Shown: piece by piece, positions 37,709 through 47,015 of the stretch
Layout of the letters: every line of letters begins with the position of its first letter
Numbering within the stretch: the first letter of the stretch is position 1
NCBI GenBank assembly: GCA_041685115.1
Contig: JAWLGK010000006.1
Location: 1 to 64,000, forward strand
Origin: JALOAT01 sp041685115
GTDB taxonomy: Bacteria; Pseudomonadota; Gammaproteobacteria; Thiohalomonadales; Thiohalomonadaceae
DNA: 64,000 bases
Reading direction: 5' to 3'
Position numbers and translations under genes: made by a program
The notes under the pieces: model-generated
Told to the model about the DNA's origin: nothing
Database searches by the model: none
What the model saw: only the letters and a program-made list of their open reading frames with translations

Positions 37709-38176
37709 ATGGCCACCGAAATCGAACGCAAGTTCCTCGTCATCAGCGACCACTGGCGTGCCGCCGCAGAACCGGGCGTGCGTTTCCGTCAGGGCTATCT
37801 CTCCGGCACCGGCAAGGCCTCGGTGCGCGTGCGCGTGGAGGGCGAGGCGGCGAATCTGAACATCAAGAGTGCGACCCTCGGGGTGCGCCGTCAGGAATAC
37901 GAGTACGCCATCCCCCTCCGTGATGCCAACGAGATGCTTGATGGCCTGTGCACCGGCGGCGTGGTGGAAAAGACACGCTACCGCGTGCCGGTGGGCGGAC
38001 ACGTCTGGGAAGTGGACGTGTTCGAGGGCGACAACGCAGGCCTGGTGGTGGCGGAGATCGAGCTGAACCACGAGGACGAGGTCTTCGAAACACCCGCATG
38101 GGCCGGCGCCGAGGTCTCGCACGACCCGCGCTATTACAACGTCTATCTGGCCGAGCATCCGTACACGAGTTGGTGA
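37709..38176 (+). CDS. CYTH-domain protein (triphosphate tunnel metalloenzyme)
   Basis: The 155-residue protein carries the family's N-terminal signature EIERKFLV and the alternating charged residues of the tunnel (SVRVRVEG, EYEYAIP, KTRYRVP, EVDVFEG, VAEIEL). Single-domain bacterial members of this type hydrolyse inorganic triphosphate; adenylate cyclase activity is less likely. Its stop overlaps the YkuD gene by one base (TGATG). Confidence 0.9.
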   Translation: MATEIERKFLVISDHWRAAAEPGVRFRQGYLSGTGKASVRVRVEGEAANLNIKSATLGVRRQEYEYAIPLRDANEMLDGLCTGGVVEKTRYRVPVGGHVWEVDVFEGDNAGLVVAEIELNHEDEVFETPAWAGAEVSHDPRYYNVYLAEHPYTSW

Positions 38177-38691
38177 TGGGCGAGCGCGTCATCCACGTGA
38201 GCATCCCGGACCAGCGGCTTCGCCTGCTGGAGGACGGGCGCGTGCTCATGGATGTACCGGTCTCCACGGCCCTGAACGGACCCGGCGAGCACCGCGGCAG
38301 CCTCTGCACACCGCGGGGTTGGCACGTGATCCGCGCCAAGATCGGGACGGGTGCGGCACCGGGTACGGTGTTCGTCGGCCGTCGCCCGACCGGCGAGGTG
38401 TACGGCCCGGCGCTGCGTGAGCAGCATCCCGGGCGCGACTGGATCCTCACGCGCATCCTGTGGCTTTCCGGCCTGGAACCGGGCCGCAACCGCCTGGGCG
38501 AGGTGGACACCATGCGCCGTTACGTTTACATCCACGGCTGCCCGGATGAGGAGCCCATGGGCGTGCCGGGTTCGCACGGCTGCGTGCGCATGCACAATCA
38601 CGACCTCATCGCGCTGTTCGACTGCGTGGCCGTGGGCACGCGCGTGTACATTGCCGAACACGGCGCCAGCCCGACCGTGGCCAATGCCTGA
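38176..38691 (+). CDS. YkuD (L,D-transpeptidase-fold) enzyme without signal peptide
   Basis: The 171-residue protein is a lone YkuD domain. The catalytic motif is HGCPDEEPMGVPGSHGCVRM, with His and Cys in SHGCVRM. There is no signal peptide or membrane segment at either the ATG (38176) or the in-frame GTG just before it, so it should be cytoplasmic. It lies 31 bp before nagZ, a murein-recycling gene. A cytosolic YkuD protein, ElsL of Acinetobacter, is an L,D-carboxypeptidase in that pathway; the same role (in place of LdcA) is likely here. A periplasmic cross-linking role is unlikely. Confidence 0.88.
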   Translation: MGERVIHVSIPDQRLRLLEDGRVLMDVPVSTALNGPGEHRGSLCTPRGWHVIRAKIGTGAAPGTVFVGRRPTGEVYGPALREQHPGRDWILTRILWLSGLEPGRNRLGEVDTMRRYVYIHGCPDEEPMGVPGSHGCVRMHNHDLIALFDCVAVGTRVYIAEHGASPTVANA

Positions 38692-38722
38692 CGCTGCAAC
38701 CGCAAAAGGAAAGGAAGAACCG

Positions 38723-39772
38723 ATGTCTCTCGGACCCGTGCTGCTGGACCTGCGCGGCACCACCCTGGCCGACGACGAAAGGGAGTTGTTGCGCCATCCC
38801 AACGTGGGCGGCGTGATCCTGTTTTCGCGCAATTTCGAGTCGCCGGCGCAGCTCGCCGAACTGGCGCGGCAGATCCACGCGGTGCGCGAACCGCGCCTGC
38901 TGGTCTGCGTGGACCACGAGGGCGGACGGGTGCAGCGGTTTCGCAGCGGTTTCACGCGCCTGCCTGCGGCGCGGCTGTTCGGACATATCTACGACCGCGA
39001 TGCGCGGCGCGGGCGTCAGCTCGCCGAGGCGGCGGGCTGGATCATGGCCAGTGAGTTGCGCGCGGTGGGCGTGGATTTCAGTTTCGCACCGGTACTGGAC
39101 CTGGACCGCGGTATCAGCAGCGTAATCGGCGACCGCGCCTTTCACAGCGACCCGGCCGCGGTGGCCGACCTGGCCGGCGCCTACGTGCAGGGCATGCGCA
39201 AGGCGGGCATGGCGGCCACCGCCAAGCACTTCCCCGGCCACGGCGGCGTCGCCGCCGACTCGCACGTGGCGATCCCGGTGGACGAGCGGGAGCTGGCGAT
39301 CATTCTCGAAGAGGACGTGCTGCCGTTTCGTCGCCTGTTCGCCGACGGCATCGCCGCGGTGATGCCGGCGCACGTGAGCTATCCGCACGCGGACGCGCGG
39401 CCGGCGGGGTTCTCAACCTTCTGGCTGAAGGACGTGCTGCGCAGGCGCCTCGGTTTCCAGGGGCTGGTGTTCAGCGACGACCTGAGCATGGAAGGGGCGA
39501 GTGTGGCCGGCGACTACCTGGCGCGCGCCCATGCCGCCCTGGACGCGGGCTGCGACATGGTGCTGGTGTGCAACCGCCAGGAGGCCGCCGTGCAGGTGGT
39601 GGAAGGCCTGCACCTTGGCAACGATCCGGTGTTCCACGCACGCATGGCGCGTATGCACGGGCGACACGCCATCACCACGGCGGAGCTGCACCAAAACCCG
39701 CACTGGCATCAGACCCGCGAGACCATCGCACGTCTGGCGGACGATCCCACCCTGGATCTGCATCTGGCCTGA
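38723..39772 (+). CDS. nagZ: Beta-N-acetylhexosaminidase NagZ
   Basis: This cytoplasmic enzyme removes GlcNAc from anhydromuropeptides in murein recycling. The 349 residues show the family-3 motifs DHEGGRVQRF, KHFPGHGGVAADSH (catalytic His/Asp loop), FSFAPVLDLDRG and GLVFSDDLSMEGA (nucleophile Asp). GGAAG precedes the ATG. It follows the YkuD gene closely and precedes hpt. Confidence 0.95.
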   Translation: MSLGPVLLDLRGTTLADDERELLRHPNVGGVILFSRNFESPAQLAELARQIHAVREPRLLVCVDHEGGRVQRFRSGFTRLPAARLFGHIYDRDARRGRQLAEAAGWIMASELRAVGVDFSFAPVLDLDRGISSVIGDRAFHSDPAAVADLAGAYVQGMRKAGMAATAKHFPGHGGVAADSHVAIPVDERELAIILEEDVLPFRRLFADGIAAVMPAHVSYPHADARPAGFSTFWLKDVLRRRLGFQGLVFSDDLSMEGASVAGDYLARAHAALDAGCDMVLVCNRQEAAVQVVEGLHLGNDPVFHARMARMHGRHAITTAELHQNPHWHQTRETIARLADDPTLDLHLA

Positions 39773-39869
39773 ATAGCGCGCAAAGGCGCGTTCGCAGGCA
39801 GGCCCCGGCGCCTGCCTGATGCGTCCGGATGCGGTATCATGCGCGCACCTTGTCAGAGGGTGCCAACCC

Positions 39870-40421
39870 ATGCCCATCACCCCCGAACACGCCCTTGCCG
39901 TCTACCGCGAGGCCGATTGCCTGGCCACGGAGGCCCAGGTGAACGAGGCGCTCGCGCGCATGGCGCAGCGCATCCGTGAAGAACTCGCCGGGCGTAACCC
40001 CGTGGTGCTGGTGGTGCTCACGGGCGCCCTGGTACCGGCGGGCTGCCTGCTGCCGCTGCTCGATTTCCCACTGGAGCTGGACTACATCCACGCCACCCGC
40101 TATGCGGGCGCGACGGCGGGCGGTGAGCTTTACTGGATCGCACACCCGCGCACGCCCATGACGGGCCGCGCGGTGCTCATCATCGACGACATCCTCGACG
40201 AGGGCCCGACGCTCGCGGCCATCATCGAACACTGCCGCGCCGAAGGCGCCACCGACGTGTTGTCGGCGGTACTGGTGGAGAAGGTCCACGAGCGCAAGAA
40301 CGGCCTCAAGGCGGACTTCGTGGGCCTCGAGGTGGAAGACCGTTATGTGTTCGGCTACGGCATGGATTACAAGGGTTACTGGCGCAATGCCCCGGGCATC
40401 TTCGCCGTGAAAGAAGACTGA
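39870..40421 (+). CDS. Hypoxanthine-guanine phosphoribosyltransferase
   Basis: The 183-residue type I PRTase has the PRPP loop VLIIDDILDEGPTLAAI and the pyrophosphate loop LTGALVPAG. It converts hypoxanthine or guanine to nucleotides. GAGGG precedes the ATG. Only 11 bp separate it from the next gene, a methylthioinosine phosphorylase, whose product hypoxanthine is its substrate. Confidence 0.9.
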   Translation: MPITPEHALAVYREADCLATEAQVNEALARMAQRIREELAGRNPVVLVVLTGALVPAGCLLPLLDFPLELDYIHATRYAGATAGGELYWIAHPRTPMTGRAVLIIDDILDEGPTLAAIIEHCRAEGATDVLSAVLVEKVHERKNGLKADFVGLEVEDRYVFGYGMDYKGYWRNAPGIFAVKED

Positions 40422-40432
40422 AAGGACCACAC

Positions 40433-41179
40433 GTGGCCAAGCTTGCGATTATCGGCGGTACCGGTCTCACCTCGCTCACGGGGCTGGAGATCACCAACCG
40501 CGAAGTGATGCACACCCCTTATGGCGAGCCCTCGGGTCCGCTCGTCCACGGCCGCTTTTCCGGCACCGAGGTGGTGTTCCTGCCGCGTCACGGTTCGGGA
40601 CACACCATCCCGCCGCACAAGGTGAACTACCGTGCCAACATCTGGGCCCTCAGCGAGGCCGGAGCCGACAAGGTGATTGCGGTGAACGCGGTGGGCGGCG
40701 TGCGCGCCGACATGCTGCCGGGGCGGCTGGTGTTCCCGAACCAGGTCATCGATTACACCTGGAACCGCGTGAACACCTATTTCGAGGAAGGCCTCAGCCA
40801 CGTCACCCACGTAGACTTCACCCACCCCTATTGCGAAGACCTGCGCCAGATGCTGATCCGCGGCGCGCGCGAGGCGGGCATCGACGCGGTGGACGAGGGC
40901 ACCTACGGCGCCACCCAGGGCCCGCGCCTGGAGACCATCGCCGAGATCAACCGCATGGAACGGGACGGCTGCCACCTGGTCGGCATGACCGGCATGCCCG
41001 AAGCGGCGCTGGCCCGCGAACTGGACCTCTGCTACGTGTGCTGCGCAGTGGTGTCGAACATGGCCGCCGGCCGCGGCCCGGGCGAGATCACCATGGAAGA
41101 CATCGAGCAGAACCTCATCTCGGGCATGAACAACGTCAAGACTCTGCTGGAATACGTGCTGCCGGCGTTGCGGGGTTGA
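40433..41179 (+). CDS. S-methyl-5'-thioinosine phosphorylase, GTG start
   Basis: The 248-residue phosphorylase splits methylthioinosine to hypoxanthine and methylthioribose-1-phosphate. It aligns closely with Pseudomonas PA3004 (NYRANIWAL, AVNAVGGV, HVTHVDFTHPY, TQGPRLET, VGMTGMPEAALARELDL). The more common methylthioadenosine phosphorylase is the alternative. GTG at 40433 with AAGGA upstream is the start. The neighbouring hypoxanthine PRTase would use its product. Confidence 0.92.
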   Translation: MAKLAIIGGTGLTSLTGLEITNREVMHTPYGEPSGPLVHGRFSGTEVVFLPRHGSGHTIPPHKVNYRANIWALSEAGADKVIAVNAVGGVRADMLPGRLVFPNQVIDYTWNRVNTYFEEGLSHVTHVDFTHPYCEDLRQMLIRGAREAGIDAVDEGTYGATQGPRLETIAEINRMERDGCHLVGMTGMPEAALARELDLCYVCCAVVSNMAAGRGPGEITMEDIEQNLISGMNNVKTLLEYVLPALRG

Positions 41180-41193
41180 AGAGGTGACTGCGT

Positions 41194-41823
41194 TTATTCC
41201 CTCGGTGTAATCACGATCACCACGCCGAACAGCGGGTGGTCCAGGTAATGGACCTCCTTGCTGCGCATGCGGCGGGATTCCTTCAAGCGGTACAACTCAC
41301 GCGGGGCGTCCAGGACGTCGCCGATCTCGGCGTCGTCGCGTACGTCATCGGGACGGCGATAGCGCAGGTCTGCTTCCACGTGCAGGTAGCGGGCGAGGAT
41401 CACCCGCAGGGTGCCTTCCACATGGCCACCCGGTTCCGTCCCGCCTTCGATGACCACCGGCACCGCGTTGTCGCGGCCCAGTCCCGGTTGTACCCAGGCC
41501 AGGTGTACCAATGGCTCCAGATCGGGGGCGTCGACGAGACGCTGGTATTCCCGGGCCAGCCGCAGCGTCTCCTCGGGCAGGCGCTGAAAGGCCTGGGGCT
41601 CGCCGGGTGTGCTTCTGACGGGCAACAGGCTTCGGGCGTTTTCGTCCTGGTGCGGCGAGAGTTCGGAGCGGTCGGGCCAGCGTTCGACGCGGGTATCGGC
41701 CGAGGGGCGCGCGAACACCAGGGCCTCGACGTCGTACATGGGTGGCTTGTCGGCAGCCGCGGCGGGCAGGGCGAGCAACAGGCCGGCGGTCAGGGCGAGA
41801 CTTCTGAACAGGGTTCGGAACAT
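41194..41823 (-). CDS. csiV: CsiV-family exported protein
   Basis: The 209-residue periplasmic protein has a signal peptide (MFRTLFRSLALTAGLLLALP, cleaved near AAA) and the family's conserved C-terminus, RMRSKEVHYLDHPLFGVVIVITP. In Pseudomonas such genes sit near mfd, as here. The ATG at 41823 is chosen over an in-frame TTG two codons upstream. CsiV-type peptidoglycan or envelope roles have been suggested; I treat function as uncertain. Confidence 0.85.
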   Translation of the reverse strand: MFRTLFRSLALTAGLLLALPAAAADKPPMYDVEALVFARPSADTRVERWPDRSELSPHQDENARSLLPVRSTPGEPQAFQRLPEETLRLAREYQRLVDAPDLEPLVHLAWVQPGLGRDNAVPVVIEGGTEPGGHVEGTLRVILARYLHVEADLRYRRPDDVRDDAEIGDVLDAPRELYRLKESRRMRSKEVHYLDHPLFGVVIVITPRE

Positions 41824-42083
41824 GGGCAAATCGGGGGTGAAGTGACGTGGAATCTTACCACCGTTTCGCCTGTTTCAGGCCCCTCGGACCTGCCCGCCGG
41901 CCATATTGACAAGATAAAAGGCCTCGTTGATGCTTCCCGGAGTACGGGCTAGGGGGGCTCTTTCAGCGCTCTATTCAGTACGGGTTGGGGGCGACGCGGT
42001 ACGCCGTTGCGCTCGATGAGTGCCCCCGCGGGGGGCGGCGGCGCCGCAGGCGCTCGCAACATAGTTCCGGGAGTTTTTGAGCA

Positions 42084-42359
42084 ATGAAGACCATTTATGT
42101 AGGAAACCTGCCGTTCAGTGCGTCCGCGGATGATATTCGCAACTTGTTCGCGCAGCATGGCAACGTGCAGTCCGTGAAACTGGTCACCGATCGCGAAACG
42201 GGTCGTCCGCGCGGTTTTGGTTTCGTGGAAATGGATGCCAGTGGCGCCGATGCAGCCATCCGGGCCCTCGACAACACCAACTTCGGCGGGCGTAACCTGC
42301 GTGTCAACGAGGCACAGGAACGCAAGCCCGCACCCCGCGCCAGCCAGCCCCGTCGCTGA
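42084..42359 (+). CDS. RRM-domain RNA-binding protein
   Basis: A 91-residue single RNA-recognition motif: RNP-2 IYVGNL at residues 4–9 and RNP-1 RGFGFVEM around residues 46–53, with a basic tail. Such proteins bind single-stranded RNA and are often cold-induced. GGGAG precedes the ATG by ten bases. The 260-bp upstream leader holds two similar stretches starting AGTACGGG (near 41940 and 41976) and G/C-rich inverted stretches, perhaps a structured 5' UTR. Confidence 0.92.
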   Translation: MKTIYVGNLPFSASADDIRNLFAQHGNVQSVKLVTDRETGRPRGFGFVEMDASGADAAIRALDNTNFGGRNLRVNEAQERKPAPRASQPRR

Positions 42360-42370
42360 TCCCCCCGGAT

Positions 42371-42389
42371 GTGGCCGCGCCGCGGCCAC
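42371..42389 (+). terminator. Hairpin after the RRM gene
   Basis: A perfect 9-bp palindrome (GTGGCCGCG–C–CGCGGCCAC) begins 12 bp past the stop. No T run follows, so termination may be Rho-assisted. Confidence 0.45.
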
Positions 42390-42505
42390 GTCCGTCTTCC
42401 CGGTGCTTTGTTCTCCTGCTCCCTGGCAGTTCGAGAGCCCCCTTTTCTTTTCCCGGTTCCCCATGGTTCGCGTTGCGAACCCACATGACATTCTCCGGAC
42501 GCGCC

Positions 42506-42541
42506 TGTCATGTTGGCGCTGCGCGCCGATGTGACCTGCGG
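42506..42541. repeat. Long-form GTAGGTCACG palindrome
   Basis: TGTCATGTTGGCGCTGCGCG, continuing to GTGACCTGCG, is a slightly diverged long copy directly joined to the left end of the 104-bp array. Confidence 0.75.
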
Positions 42542-43244
42542 CACCGTCGGCGAATGCGTTCAGGTCACCGCCTGCGGCTGAGAAAGGTATTCGCCCACGG
42601 TGTGGGCTCCTACGGGTGTTTTTATTGAAGCCGTTGTAGGAGCCGACACCGTCGGCGAATGCGTTCAGGTAACCACCTGCGGTTGAGAAAGGCATTCGCC
42701 CACGGTGTGGGCTCCTACGGGTGTTTTATTGATGCCGTCGTAGGAGCGACGCCGTCGGCGAATGCGTTCAGGTCACCACCTGCGGTTGAGAAAGGCATTC
42801 GCCCACGGTGTGGGCTCCTACGGGTGTTTTATTGATGCCGTCGTAAGAGCCGACACCGTCGGCGAATGCGTTCAGGTCACCGCCTGCGGTTGAGAAAGGC
42901 ATTCGCCCACGGTGTGGGCTCCTACGGGTGTTTTTATTGAAGCCGTCGTAGGAGCCGACACCGTCGGCGAATGCGTTCGGGTCACCACCTGCGGTTGAGA
43001 AAGGCATTCGCCCACGGTGTGGGCTCCTACGGGTGTTTTTATTGAAGCCGTCGTAGGAGCCGACACTGTCGGCGAATGCGTTCAGGTCACCGCCTGCGGT
43101 TGAGAAAGGCATTCGCCCACGGTGTGGGCTCCTACGGGTGTTTTATTGATGCCGTCGTAAGAGCCGACACCGTCGGCGAATGTGTTCGGGTCACCACCTG
43201 CGGTTGAGAAAGGCATTCGCCCACGGTGTGGGCTCCTACGGGTG
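42541..43244. repeat. Seven tandem 103–105-bp palindromic units
   Basis: The marker GTCGGCGAATG occurs at 42546, 42651, 42754, 42858, 42963, 43068 and 43172, so the unit is 103–105 bp. Each unit holds inverted arms (GTAGGAGCCGACACCGTCGG…GAATG and CATTCGCCCACGGTGTGGGC…CCTAC) around a 30-nt loop, so the array is seven linked hairpins, like a BIME. The first unit lacks its 5' arm end. Differences between units are few, mainly a T count and A/G changes. The array also yields meaningless open frames with repeated peptides. Confidence 0.92.
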
Positions 43245-43289
43245 GGATACCACGAAGCCACGCGCCAAGGACGTTGAAGGTGACGTCAC

Positions 43290-43449
43290 CCCAGCGGAAG
43301 CCGGGGTCCATTCCAAGGGTATGGAAATGGATTCCGGCTTTCGCCGGAATGACGAGTCTGTTGCCGGTTGTGGAGGTCACGTCGCGCAGGGATGTGGCAT
43401 TCTTGGTCGCGGTTGTCACGTAGGCGCTGCGCGTCAACGTGACCTACGG
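43290..43449. repeat. GGATTCCGGCTTTCGCC hairpin and GTAGGTCACG palindrome
   Basis: At 43290–43352 an inverted repeat reads CCAGCGGAAGCCGGGGTCCA … TGGATTCCGGCTTTCGCCGG. A long-form GTAGGTCACG palindrome spans 43414–43449, with a more decayed short copy near 43373–43398. They end three bases before the mfd stop. Confidence 0.7.
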
Positions 43450-43452
43450 CAC

Positions 43453-46400
43453 TCACGAGAGCGCGGAGAGCAGCTCTTCGACGGCCTCCACGCGCTTGGT
43501 GAAATCCGGCAGTTCGCGCGTGACCTTCAGCCGCTCCTGACCGTCCAGCTTGTAAAGCTTCGGCTTCACTTGGATGAGGCGGATGATCTTCATGGGGTCG
43601 ATGTTGGGCTGTTCCTCGAAGATGAAACGTCCGCCCAGTTTGCCCAATTCGATCTTGCGGATGCCGAGCGGCGAGGCGCGCAGCTTGAGTTCGGTGATGC
43701 GGAACAGGTTCTTGGTCTGCTCCGGCAGCAACCCGAAGCGATCGATCATCTCCACCTGCAGTTCGCGCAGTTCCTCCTCGCTCTGGGCGCTGGCAATGCG
43801 CTTGTACATGGTCAGGCGCGCATGCACGTCCGGCAGGTAGTCGTCCGGAATGAGCGCGGGCGCCTGGAGGTCGATTTCGGCGCCGTGGGCGAGCGGTTTT
43901 TCCAGGTGCGGCTCGCGCCCTTCCTTCAGTGCCTTCACCGCGCGTTCGAGCAGTTCCACGTACAGCGTGTAGCCGATTTCGTGCATCTGGCCGCTCTGTT
44001 CCTCACCGAGCAGTTCGCCTGCCCCGCGGATCTCCAGGTCGTGGGTGGCCAGGGTGAAGCCGGTGCCCAGTTCCTCGATGGATTCGATGGCTTCCAGGCG
44101 TTTCTGCGCGTCGGGGGTGATGAGATTGCGCGGCGGGATGATGAGATAGGCGTAGGCGCGGTGGTGTGAGCGTCCGACACGTCCACGCAGCTGATAGAGC
44201 TGGGCGAGGCCGAAACGATCGGCGCGGTGGATGATGATGGTGTTCGCCGTCGGGATGTCGATGCCGGTCTCGATGATGGTGGTGCACACCAGCAGGTTGA
44301 AGCGCTGGTGGTAGAAGTCCGTCATCACCCGTTCCAGCTCGCGCTCGCGCATCTGGCCGTGGGCGACGCGCACTGTCGCCTCGGGCACCAGTTCGCTGAG
44401 CTCGCGTGCCATCCGCTCGATGGAGTCCACGTCGTTGTGCAGGAAGTAGATCTGGCCGCCGCGCTTGATCTCGCGCAGGCAGGCCTCGCGGATCAGCCCG
44501 GCATTCCACTCGTTCACGAAGGTCTTCACCGCCAGGCGACGCGCCGGCGGCGAGGCGATGATCGACAGGTCGCGCATGCCCGAGATGGCCATGTTGAGGG
44601 TGCGCGGGATGGGTGTGGCGGTGAGCGTGAGCACGTCCACCTCGGCGCGCAGCGCCTTGAAGCGGTCCTTCTGGCGCACGCCGAAACGGTGTTCCTCGTC
44701 GATGATGACGAGCCCGAGGCGCTTGTACTTCACCTCCGGTTGCAGCAGCTTGTGGGTGCCGATGACCACGTCCACGGTGCCGGCCTCCAGGCCCTTGATG
44801 ACCTGGTCCTGCTCCTTCCTGGAGCGGAAGCGCGAGAGGTTTTCGATGCGCACCGGCCAGTCGGCGAAACGATCGCGGAAGTTCTCGAAGTGCTGCTGGG
44901 CGAGCAGCGTGGTGGGCACCAGTACCGCAACCTGCTTGCCGGCGAACACGGCCACCGCGGTGGCGCGCAGGGCCACCTCGGTCTTGCCGAAACCCACGTC
45001 GCCGCACACCAGGCGGTCCATGGGGTTGGGTGAGGCCATGTCGTTCAGCACCGCGTCGATGGCGTCTTGCTGATCGGGCGTGGTCTCGAACGCGAAGGTG
45101 GCGGCGAAGCCCGCGTAGGCCGCGCGATCCATGGGATAGGCGAAGCCCTGGCGGGCGGCGCGGCGGGCGTAGAGATCGAGCAGTTCCGCCGCCACGTCAC
45201 GCACCTTCTCGCTGGCGCGGCGCTTGGCCCGTTCCCATTGCCCGGAGCCGAGCTTGTGCAGCGGCGTGGTCTCGGGCGCACCGCCCGTGTAGCGGCTGAT
45301 GAGGTGTAGCGAGGCGACGGGTACGTACAGCTTGTCGCCGTCGGCGTATTCGAGGGTGAGGAACTCGGCCTCGATGTCGCCCACGTTCAATTTTTGCAGG
45401 CCCAGATAGCGGCCGACGCCGTGGTCCTCGTGCACCACCGGGCTGCCGATTTGCAATTCGGCGAGGCTGCGCACCACCGCGTCCGCATCGCGGGTGCGCG
45501 CCTTCTGGCGCCGGCGGCGCTGCATCACCTGTTCGCCGTAGAGCTGGGTCTCGGCAATCACCGCCAGGGGCGGTTCGCTGATCAGCAGGCCGTTTTCCAG
45601 CGGGGCGACCACCAGGCCGTGGCGCGCACCGTCGCGGAGGAACGCGGCGAAGTCATCGAACGGCGTCGGATGGATGTCTGCACCGTGCAGGATCTCCAAC
45701 AGTGCCTCGCGGCGCCCCGGGGATTCCGCGGCGAACAGGATGCGACCGCCAAACCCGCCCACAAAGGTCTGGAGGGCGGCTGATGGGCGTTCGGTGCGCG
45801 CATCGAGGGTCAGCCGCGGTGGCGCCTCGGTGGCGAAATTCACCGCCTGTTTGGCCTCGACCGATTCGAAGCGCTGCACGTCGGTGCGCGGGAAGCGTTT
45901 CAGGCAACCGAAGGCCTCGTCGACTTCCAGAAACACGCGGTTGGGCGGCAGCAGCGGCCGGGTCCGGTCCAGGCGAGCCAGTTCGAAGCGTTCGCCCGCC
46001 TCGCGCCAGAACGTCTCCACCGCATCGTTCACGCCCTCGGTGGTGAACAAATAGGTGTGCTCCGGCAGGTAGTCGACCAGGGTGTGGGTGTGCTCGAAAA
46101 ACAGCGGAATGAAATATTCGATACCCGGCGGGGCGAGACCGTTGCTCACGTCGCGGTAGATCACGCTGGTCTGGGGATCGCCTTCGAAGGCTTCGCGATA
46201 GGCCTGGCGGAAACGCTTGATGGCGTCCTCGTGGAGCGGGAACTCCCGCGCCGGCAGCAACCGCACGCGCTCCACCTTGTCGAGGGAGCGCTGGCTCTCC
46301 GGGTCGAAGGTGCGGATGCTCTCCACCTCGTCGTCGAACAGTTCGATGCGGTAGGGCAGGGCCGCGCCCATGGGGTAGAGGTCGATGAGGCTGCCGCGCA

Positions 46401-46911
46401 CCGTGAATTCGCCGTGCTCCATCACCTGCGAGACGTATTGGTAGCCGCTGCGTTCCAGGCGGCTGCGCATGGCCTCCAGATCGAGTCGCTGGCCCAGATC
46501 CAACACCAGGCTGCTGCCTTCGATGTAGTCGCGTGGGGCGAGGCGCTGCATGAGCGTGGCCACCGGCAGCACCAGGATGCCCCGGCTGAGGGTCGGCAAA
46601 CGGTACAGGGTGGCGACGCGCTCGGAGATGATGTCCTGGTGCGGCGAGAAGACGTCGTAAGGCAGGGTTTCCCAGTCGGGAAAATGCAGGACAGGCAGGT
46701 CTTCACGCTGTCCCACGAAGAAGCGCAGCTCGTCTTCCAGACGCGCGGCGGCGGCGGTGTCGGCGGCGACCACCAGCAGCAGACCGCCGCAGGCGTCGGC
46801 AGCGGCGGTGAGCGACAGGCCGACGCCGCTCCCGTAGAGGCGGCCCCAGGAGAGGCGTTCGCCGGGGCGGGTCGCAAAGCGTGGAGTCAGGGGAGAGGTG
46901 TAGTTCTCCAT
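43453..46911 (-). CDS. mfd: Transcription-repair coupling factor Mfd
   Basis: Mfd displaces stalled RNA polymerase and recruits UvrA. The 1152-residue product matches the normal size. The UvrB-like start (LPVLHFPDWETLPYDVFSPH), the RNA-polymerase-interaction region (YLGLQKLNVGDIEAEFLTLE) and the RecG-like translocase motifs (VCGDVGFGKTEVALRA, IIDEEHRFGV, TATPIPRTL, TTIIETGIDIP) are all present. The ATG at 46911 has only a weak ribosome-binding site. It is divergent from sqr. Confidence 0.96.
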   Translation of the reverse strand: MENYTSPLTPRFATRPGERLSWGRLYGSGVGLSLTAAADACGGLLLVVAADTAAAARLEDELRFFVGQREDLPVLHFPDWETLPYDVFSPHQDIISERVATLYRLPTLSRGILVLPVATLMQRLAPRDYIEGSSLVLDLGQRLDLEAMRSRLERSGYQYVSQVMEHGEFTVRGSLIDLYPMGAALPYRIELFDDEVESIRTFDPESQRSLDKVERVRLLPAREFPLHEDAIKRFRQAYREAFEGDPQTSVIYRDVSNGLAPPGIEYFIPLFFEHTHTLVDYLPEHTYLFTTEGVNDAVETFWREAGERFELARLDRTRPLLPPNRVFLEVDEAFGCLKRFPRTDVQRFESVEAKQAVNFATEAPPRLTLDARTERPSAALQTFVGGFGGRILFAAESPGRREALLEILHGADIHPTPFDDFAAFLRDGARHGLVVAPLENGLLISEPPLAVIAETQLYGEQVMQRRRRQKARTRDADAVVRSLAELQIGSPVVHEDHGVGRYLGLQKLNVGDIEAEFLTLEYADGDKLYVPVASLHLISRYTGGAPETTPLHKLGSGQWERAKRRASEKVRDVAAELLDLYARRAARQGFAYPMDRAAYAGFAATFAFETTPDQQDAIDAVLNDMASPNPMDRLVCGDVGFGKTEVALRATAVAVFAGKQVAVLVPTTLLAQQHFENFRDRFADWPVRIENLSRFRSRKEQDQVIKGLEAGTVDVVIGTHKLLQPEVKYKRLGLVIIDEEHRFGVRQKDRFKALRAEVDVLTLTATPIPRTLNMAISGMRDLSIIASPPARRLAVKTFVNEWNAGLIREACLREIKRGGQIYFLHNDVDSIERMARELSELVPEATVRVAHGQMRERELERVMTDFYHQRFNLLVCTTIIETGIDIPTANTIIIHRADRFGLAQLYQLRGRVGRSHHRAYAYLIIPPRNLITPDAQKRLEAIESIEELGTGFTLATHDLEIRGAGELLGEEQSGQMHEIGYTLYVELLERAVKALKEGREPHLEKPLAHGAEIDLQAPALIPDDYLPDVHARLTMYKRIASAQSEEELRELQVEMIDRFGLLPEQTKNLFRITELKLRASPLGIRKIELGKLGGRFIFEEQPNIDPMKIIRLIQVKPKLYKLDGQERLKVTRELPDFTKRVEAVEELLSALS

Positions 46912-47015
46912 GGGGAGCGTGATGTCGCGAGTGAAAAGCGGGCTAGTCTACCACCCCGGGCCGGCGGGGCGGGGCCGGTTCGCCGGGCGTCTTGGATTTG
47001 ACCGCGTTCCACGCC

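Noticed and set aside
42768..43112. Open frame with repeated peptide (114 codons, minus strand) in the array
   Set aside because: It follows from a repeat unit read in one frame; there is no ribosome-binding site and no known domain.
42541..43244. CRISPR-like tandem repeats
   Set aside because: The period is 104 bp, the units are palindromic over their length, and there are no variable spacers or cas genes.
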